A stretch of DNA of 39,637 nucleotides from Bacteroidota bacterium (GTDB lineage: Bacteria; Bacteroidota; Bacteroidia; 2-12-FULL-35-15). Where the stretch lies: contig CANJPX010000029.1 in assembly GCA_947476185.1 (NCBI GenBank), forward strand, positions 1-39,637, given 5' to 3'. Numbering within the stretch: position 1 is the stretch's first letter; the number at the start of each line of letters is the position of its first letter. A model generated the notes under the pieces. It was not told the origin of the DNA. It did not search any database and saw only the letters and a list, made by a program, of their open reading frames with translations. Positions 7,834 to 15,311 of the stretch are shown here, in pieces. A program made the position numbers and the translations under genes.

Positions 7834-8064
7834 TCAGACCTTATACTTATTGTAGATCTCCTTCCTGACAGGACATGCACAAGTATGAGAAGTACCAAAT
7901 GAAACTTTGTAATTACAAGTGTTATTATCTGAGCAATTAAGAAAATATATTTTATTATTCAAACATTCTTCCACCTTACAAAGATGTTCGGTAGATTTCG
8001 TAATACAAGATAAATTTGTAGGACAACCGCTGGCTAATGCCAATACTTCTTTATCAATTTCCAT
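7834..8064 (-). CDS. Small eight-cysteine protein of unknown function
   Basis: This predicted 76-residue cytoplasmic protein has cysteines at 14, 20, 29, 34, 44, 50, 62 and 64, in the patterns GC-P-x3-SC, C-x4-C, C-x5-C and the terminal CAC. The last ends in CPVRKEIYNKYKV. No signal peptide is seen. The paired cysteines suggest binding of zinc or an iron-sulfur cluster, but no named fold is recognised and no function is assigned. I chose the ATG at 8064 over the longer frame from 8133, because a perfect TATATTTG -7 box (8114-8121, minus strand) lies downstream of 8133 and the extra 23 residues look non-conserved. It stands alone, divergent from the kinase operon and convergent with phaB. Confidence 0.68.
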   Translation of the reverse strand: MEIDKEVLALASGCPTNLSCITKSTEHLCKVEECLNNKIYFLNCSDNNTCNYKVSFGTSHTCACPVRKEIYNKYKV

Positions 8065-8113
8065 TTTGCCTATTATAAAATGAATCATAAAATATAGTAC
8101 AGGAGAGTGACTA

Positions 8114-8151
8114 CAAATATAATCAATATTCATAACAACAACTCAAATATA
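8114..8151 (-). promoter_or_regulatory. Two TATATTTG -7 boxes before the eight-cysteine gene
   Basis: On the minus strand TATATTTG occurs at 8114-8121 and again at 8144-8151, both exact matches to TAnnTTTG. The nearest TTG-type -33 elements have spacers of 17 or 22 nt, which is not ideal. The proximal box would start transcription near 8107, about 40 nt before the ATG at 8064. Confidence 0.4.
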
Positions 8152-8229
8152 AATCTTGTATAACAGAGAGTATGCTGCATAAATGCAGGATAATATTTCT
8201 GGAGATCTTTAGGAATAATTGAATAAATT

Positions 8230-8271
8230 GACTATTTTCGAATAGGGAATAGTCGCTATTTTTAAAAATAG
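8230..8271. promoter_or_regulatory. Cluster of interleaved inverted repeats (candidate operator)
   Basis: GACTATT (8230-8236) and AATAGTC (8248-8254) form a 7-bp inverted repeat. CTATT/AATAG (8232-8236 and 8241-8245) forms an overlapping shorter one. Directly after lies CTATTTTTAAAAATAG (8256-8271), a perfect 16-bp palindrome. The half-site CTATT/AATAG occurs six times within 42 nt, 60-100 nt before the first kinase gene and in the divergent gap. This looks like a multi-site binding region for a dimeric regulator; the regulator is unknown. Confidence 0.4.
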
Positions 8272-8331
8272 TCCATTAACTGAATTATTTTCTTTTGTAT
8301 ATTATTTGATTAATACAAATTGAACGCAAAT

Positions 8332-9600
8332 ATGTTGAGCAGTATTAACACTAAGAAAAATATTTTTTTTGAACTGCGCAAGAATGCAGAAGAAAAAATA
8401 AAAGCGAGAAAAAAAGGTAAGGCATCTAAGTCCGAAATTGAGCATGAATTAAATGTTCATAAAATAGAGCTCGAAATGCAAAACAAAGAGCTAATTTCAA
8501 CGCAACAAAAACTAATTAAATCTATCGGAAACTATACTGAGTTATTTGATCGCGCTCCGATAGGTTATTTTGTCCTTGATAAAAGAGGAATGATCCTTAA
8601 CGTGAATATATGCGGCAGCTTGCAACTTGGTGTAGATAAAAATCAATTATTGAGAAAATCTTTTTCAGTATTTCTAAACGGTGAATCCCATCAGGATAAT
8701 TATTACCGACATCACAATCTTGTTATCGAAAAAAATAAATTACTTCAACTGGAATCAGAAATCAGAAAAAAGGATGGCTCCGTCTCCCCTGTCATGATTG
8801 AGAGTAGCGTTGTGAACGATGAGAAAGGACATTTCAAGCATTTACTTTCAACAATTGTTGATATTACGGAACAAAAAGAACATGAACATAATGTTGAAAA
8901 AGCGCTGAATCAGGAAAAAGAATTGAGTGAAATGAAATCCAGATTTATTACAACAGCATCGCACGAATTCAGAACCCCATTGACTACAATTCTATCTTCT
9001 CTTTCACTCATAGATTCCTATGAAAAAGCAGAGGATGCCGCAAAGCGTAAAAAACATTCTGAAAAAATAAAATCTTCCGTTGATGAACTTACGGAGATCT
9101 TATCAAACATCCTATCATTCAGCAACATCGATAGTGAACTGACAATAAATGAACCGAAAACATTTAATCTTGTAAGGTTCATTGAGGAAATTATCTCCGA
9201 GACAAAGATCAAAACACCTGCTATTGTTTACAAACATGTCAGTGAACGACAGGATGTATTTTTGGATTCAAAATTATTAAAGATCTGCCTTACAAACCTT
9301 TTGAGTAATGCAATAAAATATTCCTCAAAAGCTATTACGGTGGAGATCACATCTGTAAAAAATAAAAAAGGGGACATCATTATTTCAATTAAGGATTACG
9401 GAATTGGGATCGCTGAAAATGAAAAAACGCACGTATTTAAACAGTTTTTCAGGACAAAAAATGCTGAGACAATTCAGGGAATAGGATTGGGATTGCACAT
9501 TGTACAAAAAATAGTAAAGCTCATGAATGGAGCGATATTTTTTGAAAGTGAATTAAATAAAGGTACAGTTTTTGTCCTGACTTTACCGAACAAAAAATAA
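8332..9600 (+). CDS. PAS-domain sensor histidine kinase
   Basis: This cytoplasmic sensor kinase is about 422 residues. An N-terminal helical segment with HELNVHKIELEMQNKEL (about 38-55) leads to one PAS domain (about 65-180, starting LFDRAPIGYFVLD). A HisKA dimerisation helix has the phospho-acceptor His211 in ASHEFRTPLT, and the HATPase_c domain shows an N box (LTNLLSNAIKYSS), G1 (DYGIGI), F box (FKQFFR) and G2 (GIGLGLHIV). No membrane segment is present, so the signal is probably internal. I used the ATG at 8332; an in-frame TTG four codons upstream is the alternative. It is followed after 25 nt by the CheB-CheR fusion. No response regulator is encoded nearby. Its first 180 residues are closely similar to those of the kinase at 12615. 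Confidence 0.9.
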   Translation: MLSSINTKKNIFFELRKNAEEKIKARKKGKASKSEIEHELNVHKIELEMQNKELISTQQKLIKSIGNYTELFDRAPIGYFVLDKRGMILNVNICGSLQLGVDKNQLLRKSFSVFLNGESHQDNYYRHHNLVIEKNKLLQLESEIRKKDGSVSPVMIESSVVNDEKGHFKHLLSTIVDITEQKEHEHNVEKALNQEKELSEMKSRFITTASHEFRTPLTTILSSLSLIDSYEKAEDAAKRKKHSEKIKSSVDELTEILSNILSFSNIDSELTINEPKTFNLVRFIEEIISETKIKTPAIVYKHVSERQDVFLDSKLLKICLTNLLSNAIKYSSKAITVEITSVKNKKGDIIISIKDYGIGIAENEKTHVFKQFFRTKNAETIQGIGLGLHIVQKIVKLMNGAIFFESELNKGTVFVLTLPNKK

Positions 9601-9625
9601 AAAGTAATATTTTAAATAATTCCAT

Positions 9626-12622
9626 GTGAAAAAGACTACTCTAAAAAAAAGCATTACTAAAAAAACACTTCCCCTTGTTAAAGCAAAAGCTTTAACAAAT
9701 CATAAAAACACTTTTTATACTGTTGGCATCGGAGCATCTGCTGGCGGATTGGAAGCGCTTAAATTATTTTTTGATAATACATCCACTCCCTGTGGGATGG
9801 CTTTTGTAGTTATACAACACCTAGACCCCAATAGAAGAAGTTATTTGACTGAACTGATGGCCGAACACACAGAAATGGAAGTTACTGAAGTTACTGAAGT
9901 TACTGCTGGCATCAAAGTGCAACCAAATTGTATATACATTATTCCGCCAAATAAAGAATTGGAAATATTAAATGGTGTATTGAAATTAGTTCCTCCTTCA
10001 AAAGAACGAGCGCTACGTAAATCTATTGATCATTTTTTTCATTCATTGGCTGTAGACCAAAAAGAAAAAGCAATTGGCATTGTGCTTTCAGGAACAGGTA
10101 CCGACGGCACATTAGGTTTAAAAGAAATAAAAGCTGCAGGTGGAAAAACCATTGTACAGCAGCCTCATTCAGCTGAATTTAGTGGAATGCCTGAAAATGC
10201 AATTACCAATAAAGCAGCGGATCACATTTTACCGCCTGAAAAAATGCCGGCACAATTACAAGTCTATTCGGGTCTTCCAATAAAAAAAACGACCAAATTC
10301 TCACCAAAATATACAGCCTCATTTGAAAATCAAATAATAAAGATATTTTTGATCATACGGAATCAAACCGGCTACGATTTCACCAATTACAAACCAAATA
10401 CCATTTTCAGAAGGCTCACCAAAAGAATGGCATTGAATCATATCAAAACAATTCACAATTATGTTACTTTTTTGAATAACAACCCCTCTGAAGTAGAATG
10501 TTTGTATAAAGATTTTTTGATCGGAGTAACTTCCTTTTTCAGGGACGAAGAAGTATTTCATAGTGTTGCAAAAAATGTAATCCCAATTTTACTAAAAAAT
10601 TGTTTGGAAAAACAAGAGATCCGTATCTGGGTTTGCGGATGCTCCACCGGAGAGGAAGCCTATTCACTGGCGATGCTTTTAAAAGAGGCTCTTGTAAAAA
10701 ACAAAAATTTCATTAAGGTAACCATCTTCGCTTCCGACATTGATAAAGAGGCAATAAATTTTGCCCGTTCAGGAACCTATTCTGATACTGTAATTTCAGC
10801 CCTTTCTCCTGAGCGACTATCCATGCATTTTATAAAAAAAGAAAATGGATATCAACTAAAAAAAGAGATCAGGGAAATGGTGGTGTTTGCACAACACAAT
10901 ATCATTAAAGATCCTCCTTTTTCGAAAATGGATATGATCACCTGTCGTAATTTGTTGATTTATATGAACATTGATCTCCAGAAAAAGATAATTTCCACTT
11001 TTCATTATAGCTTAAATAATGATGGAATTTTATTATTAGGAACATCTGAAAGTTTAGGTGAATATGCTGATCTTTTTTCTGATTTGGATCAAAAATCAAA
11101 GATCTTTAAAAAGAAACGGGAACTTTTTCCCAGTAAACAAAAAATGAATTATGAACTGCCAACTTTTCATCGTCAGCATATTTCGACACCACACGAAAAA
11201 ACGTTTTTAAACAAGAAAAAAATAAATGTATCCGGTTTAACCGAAAAGATTTTATTGGACAATTATGCTCCACCTTCTGTAATTATCGACAAAAATAATG
11301 ATGCACTGTATTTTTCCGGAAATACAGGGTTGTTCCTTGAACCACCAAGTGGAGAAGCGCGACTGAACATCCTTGAAATGGCAAAAAAAGGCCTAAAACT
11401 ATCTTTGCAAAGTGTGATCAAAGATGCCCGTTCAGAAAAAAAAGAGGTTAGAATAAATGGAGTTGATGTAAAAGTCAACGAACATTTCAAGACAATCAAT
11501 CTCGTAGTTAAGCCTGTATTAACAAAAGAAGCCGATCTGGGAGCTTTATTAATTATTTTTGAAAGCACTGAAAAGTCAACTAAAACAAATTCGAAAAAAC
11601 TGGCTACTCCTGAAGAAAAAAGAAACATTAAATCATCAGAACTAGAGAAAGAACTTAAAATCACAAGGAATCACCTTCAAACAGCTATCAATGAATTAGA
11701 AAGCTCAAATGAAGATCTTCAAACCGCAAATGAAGAATTTCAATCATCCAATGAGGAATTACAAAGCACCAATGAAGAATTGGAAACTTCCAGAGAAGAA
11801 TTGCAGTCGGTAAATGAAGAATTAATTACTGTAAATAGTGAATTACAAAATAAGATAGAAGCTTTATCACAGGCGAATGATGATCTGAACAATTTATTGA
11901 GAAGTATAGAAGTTGCTACAGTTTTCCTCGATAGAAATTTAAAGATCAAACGTTTTACACCTACAGCAACAAAAATATTTAATCTGATTCCATCCGATAT
12001 TGACCGGCCTGTCACTCATTTATCAAGTAACCTTGTTTACAAAGCACTTGTCGATGATGTAAAAGATGCGCTAAAAACACTTGCTGTAAAATCAGCGGAT
12101 GTAAAAGCGATGGATGGCACGTGGTATCAGATGCGAATAATCCCCTACAGAACGGCAGAAAATATAATTGAAGGCGTATTAGTTACCTTCATCGAAATTA
12201 CCGATCAAAAAAATGTGGAGGAAAAACTCAAGAAAACAAATGAGCATTTAAATTTGATAATGGAAAATTTACCTGCTATTCCTTATACCTGCGTTGCAGA
12301 TCCGGAAATAAAATTTTCATTTGTCGGCAAAAGTTGTGAAAAGGTCACAGGTTTTTTACCAGAACAATTTACAGCAAAAATTTCATTCTGGATTAACCGT
12401 ATCCATCCGGATGATAAAAAGAAAATCTTATTGGCATTAAAGAATAGTTCAAAAAATAAAATTTCTGATCAACCATTCAGATGGAAATGTGCGGATGGAA
12501 AATACAAACATTTCACCAACTACATCCGGTTTGCTTCAGCTGAAAATGGTCGTCCAGCATACATTGTCGGTGTTTGGCAAGAAAAAAAACAAACAAAAAC
12601 AGATAGTATAAAAAATGAGTGA
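9626..12622 (+). CDS. CheB-CheR-coiled-coil-PAS fusion protein
   Basis: This 998-residue fusion combines chemotaxis-type methylesterase and methyltransferase modules. A CheB domain (about 30-215) has the triad Ser38 (GASAGG), His65 (IQHLDP) and Asp160 (GTGTDGT), without an N-terminal receiver domain. A CheR domain (about 232-505) has the SAM-binding WVCGCSTGEEAYSLAML and CRNLLIYM. A PAS-like segment (about 540-640) precedes a long heptad coiled coil of the NEELQSTNEELETSREELQ type (about 680-760). Two PAS domains follow, the last with a PAC end. The start is a GTG at 9626, because the ATG two bases earlier is followed at once by TGA. It overlaps the next kinase by 8 nt. No chemoreceptor is in the window, so the methylation target is unknown; such fusions are usually sensory regulators outside classical chemotaxis. 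Confidence 0.92.
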   Translation: MKKTTLKKSITKKTLPLVKAKALTNHKNTFYTVGIGASAGGLEALKLFFDNTSTPCGMAFVVIQHLDPNRRSYLTELMAEHTEMEVTEVTEVTAGIKVQPNCIYIIPPNKELEILNGVLKLVPPSKERALRKSIDHFFHSLAVDQKEKAIGIVLSGTGTDGTLGLKEIKAAGGKTIVQQPHSAEFSGMPENAITNKAADHILPPEKMPAQLQVYSGLPIKKTTKFSPKYTASFENQIIKIFLIIRNQTGYDFTNYKPNTIFRRLTKRMALNHIKTIHNYVTFLNNNPSEVECLYKDFLIGVTSFFRDEEVFHSVAKNVIPILLKNCLEKQEIRIWVCGCSTGEEAYSLAMLLKEALVKNKNFIKVTIFASDIDKEAINFARSGTYSDTVISALSPERLSMHFIKKENGYQLKKEIREMVVFAQHNIIKDPPFSKMDMITCRNLLIYMNIDLQKKIISTFHYSLNNDGILLLGTSESLGEYADLFSDLDQKSKIFKKKRELFPSKQKMNYELPTFHRQHISTPHEKTFLNKKKINVSGLTEKILLDNYAPPSVIIDKNNDALYFSGNTGLFLEPPSGEARLNILEMAKKGLKLSLQSVIKDARSEKKEVRINGVDVKVNEHFKTINLVVKPVLTKEADLGALLIIFESTEKSTKTNSKKLATPEEKRNIKSSELEKELKITRNHLQTAINELESSNEDLQTANEEFQSSNEELQSTNEELETSREELQSVNEELITVNSELQNKIEALSQANDDLNNLLRSIEVATVFLDRNLKIKRFTPTATKIFNLIPSDIDRPVTHLSSNLVYKALVDDVKDALKTLAVKSADVKAMDGTWYQMRIIPYRTAENIIEGVLVTFIEITDQKNVEEKLKKTNEHLNLIMENLPAIPYTCVADPEIKFSFVGKSCEKVTGFLPEQFTAKISFWINRIHPDDKKKILLALKNSSKNKISDQPFRWKCADGKYKHFTNYIRFASAENGRPAYIVGVWQEKKQTKTDSIKNE

Positions 12623-14624
12623 AATTGATCCTATAAAAAATGATCCTTCTGCACTCCGCAAGAAAGCGGAAGAAAAATTAGCCTCTAAAGGCATTAAGAG
12701 AAGCAAAAGTACTGCCTTGGAAATGGAGCATGACCTTAATGTTCACAAGGTGGAGCTTGAAATGCAAAATGATGAACTTCGTGCAACGGACTTAAAGCTA
12801 AAACAATCTTCTGATGAATTTACCCAATTATTTGACCGTGCTCCTATCGCCTATTTTATTTTAGATAAGGATGGCGTCATCAAAAATCTGAATACTAAAG
12901 CCTGCAATCTGCTTTCTGAAACGAAAAGCCAACTAATAGAAAAAACATTTTCAGTATATATTGACGGAGAATCAGAACAGGATAATTATTACCGCTACAG
13001 AAATCTTGTCATTGAAACCGGTATTTCAAATCAGGTCGAATCACAGATCCGGAAAAAAGATGGATCAATTTGTCATGTATTGATAGAAACTTCTGTTATC
13101 AATGATGAGGATAACAATTTCAAGCATATGCTTTCTGCGATAACTGATATTTCCGCCTTAAAAAACACCGAAGATCTTTTAGGGAAAAACCAGTTGCTTT
13201 TACAAAATATTTATAATAATACCAGTACGGTTATCTTACTCCGAGATCTGGAGGGGCGCTATGTAATGGTGAATAAACAGTTTGAGAAAATCCATAATAT
13301 TACCTCAGATAATATAATCGGTAAAACGGTTTATGATGTTCTTCCAAAAGAATTAGCCGATACTATTTATGCAAATGATAATAAAACGCTGGAAAGTAAA
13401 AAAATAAGCGAACGGGAAGAAACCATCCTTCACAGATCAGATGGAAGTTTGCATACTTACCATTCCGTAAAATTTCCGGTTGTTGACAGGAACAACAATA
13501 TTTATTTAATTTGCACCATCGCAACCGACCTTACAGAAAAGAAAAAGCACGAAGAAGAAATATTTGAATCCAAAGCACGTTTGGTTGGGCTATTAGAAAA
13601 CTCGATCAGCACGATTTGGTCAATCGACAGAGATTATAAACTTATTGCATTTAATACATTATGTGAAAAAACATTAAAGAAACTATATAACATTTCCATA
13701 CATCCCGGTATATCAATGCTTGAACACTTGAGTTTTGAAAAACAAAATGAGTGGAAAATGCACTATGATAAAGCCTTTACCGGCGAACATTTTTTGATCG
13801 AGTTAAATGAAAAGATCTGGAATAAAGATTTTTATTTTGACGTTTCATTCAACCCAATTTGGCTTAATGACAAGGTGACCGGGGTTTCGGTATTTGTCCG
13901 CGATATAACAGACCGAAAAAAAACGGAGCAACAACTTCAATACAAAATGAATGAACTCAACATGTTCATTTATAAAGCCACACATGATCTGCGTTCCCCA
14001 TTGGCATCCTTATTAGGTATAATAAAACTGGCAAAAGGAATAGCTGACCAACCGGAGCTAAAACAATATTTTGAAATGATCGACACCAGCGTATCCAGGA
14101 TGGATAGGCTGCTTATTGATCTGGTAAGTATTGTAAGTGTTTCTCAGGGAAAATTAAATGTGACTGTCATTGATTTTGAAAATATTGTTGATGAAATAAT
14201 TGAAAGTTTAAGTAACCGGCCAAAATTTTCAGAGATCATTATTAAGAAAAAAATCAAAACAGAAACACTGTTTTTTCAATCGGATGCACGGCTGATCTAC
14301 TCCATTTTACAAAACATAATTGACAATTCGATAAAATACAGGAATGAGATTTCTACTGCTGATTCAATTATTATAATTGATATCTATGTCAACAAAGACA
14401 TTGCAAAGATAAACATTACTGATAATGGTATTGGCATTCCATTCGAATTAAAAGACAAAGTTTTCGATATGTTTTACAGAGCAACCACCAAATCGACAGG
14501 CACAGGATTAGGACTTTATATTGTGAAGGGCACAGTGGAAAAATTAGGAGGAGAAATAAGTCTTCAAAGTGAACTGAATTCCGGCACCGCATTTTTTATT
14601 AACCTTCCCAATATAAAAGAATAG
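12615..14624 (+). CDS. Multi-PAS sensor histidine kinase
   Basis: This cytoplasmic kinase has 669 residues. An N-terminal helical segment (DLNVHKVELEMQNDEL) precedes three PAS domains: about 65-180 (LFDRAPIAYFILD), 190-315 (NTSTVILLRDLEGRYVMVN) and 320-445. HisKA has the acceptor His457 in ATHDLRSPLASLLG, and HATPase_c has N box LQNIIDNSIKYR, G1 DNGIGI and G2 GTGLGLYIV. The ATG overlaps the end of the CheB-CheR fusion gene by 8 nt, which suggests translational coupling. The first PAS region and the helix before it are paralogous to the kinase at 8332 (for instance the shared QDNYYR...NLVIE and EIRKKDGS-type stretches). No receiver domain or separate regulator is seen. It is the last gene of this operon. 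Confidence 0.92.
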   Translation: MSEIDPIKNDPSALRKKAEEKLASKGIKRSKSTALEMEHDLNVHKVELEMQNDELRATDLKLKQSSDEFTQLFDRAPIAYFILDKDGVIKNLNTKACNLLSETKSQLIEKTFSVYIDGESEQDNYYRYRNLVIETGISNQVESQIRKKDGSICHVLIETSVINDEDNNFKHMLSAITDISALKNTEDLLGKNQLLLQNIYNNTSTVILLRDLEGRYVMVNKQFEKIHNITSDNIIGKTVYDVLPKELADTIYANDNKTLESKKISEREETILHRSDGSLHTYHSVKFPVVDRNNNIYLICTIATDLTEKKKHEEEIFESKARLVGLLENSISTIWSIDRDYKLIAFNTLCEKTLKKLYNISIHPGISMLEHLSFEKQNEWKMHYDKAFTGEHFLIELNEKIWNKDFYFDVSFNPIWLNDKVTGVSVFVRDITDRKKTEQQLQYKMNELNMFIYKATHDLRSPLASLLGIIKLAKGIADQPELKQYFEMIDTSVSRMDRLLIDLVSIVSVSQGKLNVTVIDFENIVDEIIESLSNRPKFSEIIIKKKIKTETLFFQSDARLIYSILQNIIDNSIKYRNEISTADSIIIIDIYVNKDIAKINITDNGIGIPFELKDKVFDMFYRATTKSTGTGLGLYIVKGTVEKLGGEISLQSELNSGTAFFINLPNIKE

Positions 14625-14706
14625 GGATTTTTTTATTCTCCTTTCTTTTTTCCTGATCTCCCTTTAAAATAGATATTCTTCAGTTGTATAGATTTCAAAT
14701 ACACTA

Positions 14707-14738
14707 CATTTTTTTGCTGAGAACGGCTCAAAAAAATG
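14707..14738. repeat. A/T-armed hairpin, not a terminator
   Basis: CATTTTTTT (14707-14715) pairs with AAAAAATG (14731-14738), and inside it TGAG (14718-14721) pairs with CTCA (14727-14730) around the loop AACGG. The arms run T then A, the reverse of a terminator, on both strands. It may be an RNA structure or a DNA-binding site. Confidence 0.4.
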
Positions 14739-14896
14739 CAGAAACAAAATACTTTTCCTCACGCTTTCAATTTCTGTTCCTGTCGTAAAAAATAGAATAA
14801 AATTCAATACCTATATCATTCAACCATAACTAATTATTTTATATTCAAGAACTTTAAATGGTTGATTAAAATCAATTGCACAATTGAATTAGTCCA

Positions 14897-14927
14897 TTTC
14901 AATCCGAAAACTTGATAGAGATATTTG
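14897..14927 (+). promoter_or_regulatory. Weak promoter candidate for the adhesin operon
   Basis: GATATTTG (14920-14927) differs by one base from TAnnTTTG. TTTC (14897-14900) differs by one base from TTTG, with a 19-nt spacer. The predicted start would lie about 10 nt before the ATG at 14944. Confidence 0.25.
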
Positions 14928-14943
14928 CTGAAAATATTTCTAT

Positions 14944-15285
14944 ATGAAAACGCTCATTTATACGGTACTGCTAAGTGGAATTTTCCTAATCCCTGCTAAT
15001 AGTTTGGCTCAAGAAAAAAACACACCAAAAACGCTTTCCTTGCGATTCAATAATTATTCTGTAGAACAGGATAAATGGGTTAAAGAACAGCTCCGAACCT
15101 ATCATATAACATACACCTGTATTCCTGCAGGCATAGTGATATTGGAATTAAAAGATAGTGAATCGGAAAATAATGTTTCTGAAGAACTAAAAAAGGCAAA
15201 AACACCTTTGTCTTTTTCTGTTGATCAACAACTAAGCATTTCCGATGCTGAAGAAACCTGCTCCGGCTTCCGAAGAATTAAGTAA
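14944..15285 (+). CDS. Small secreted protein of unknown function
   Basis: This 113-residue protein has a clear Sec signal peptide (hydrophobic LIYTVLLSGIFLIPANSLAQ, probable cleavage after Ala22). The mature part of about 90 residues has two cysteines (in YTCIPAG and EETCSGF), which may form a disulfide, and an alternating charged/aliphatic pattern suggestive of a small alpha/beta fold. No family is recognised. It lies 26 nt upstream of the giant SprB-repeat gene on the same strand and is probably cotranscribed. A periplasmic or surface accessory role in adhesin export is conceivable, but this is inference from position only. Confidence 0.7.
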   Translation: MKTLIYTVLLSGIFLIPANSLAQEKNTPKTLSLRFNNYSVEQDKWVKEQLRTYHITYTCIPAGIVILELKDSESENNVSEELKKAKTPLSFSVDQQLSISDAEETCSGFRRIK

Positions 15286-15311
15286 GTATACACGCATTTT
15301 AGTTTTTAGTC

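Larger units (their letters stand above)
14625..14943. other. Intergenic region between signalling and adhesin operons
   Basis: There is no convincing coding sequence in this 319-nt gap. At its left edge AGAATA (14618-14623) and TATTCT (14634-14639), followed by a T-rich tract, may make a weak terminator for the kinase operon. A clearer hairpin lies at 14707-14738. A weak promoter-like pair is found at 14897-14927 before the secreted-protein gene. Confidence 0.5.
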
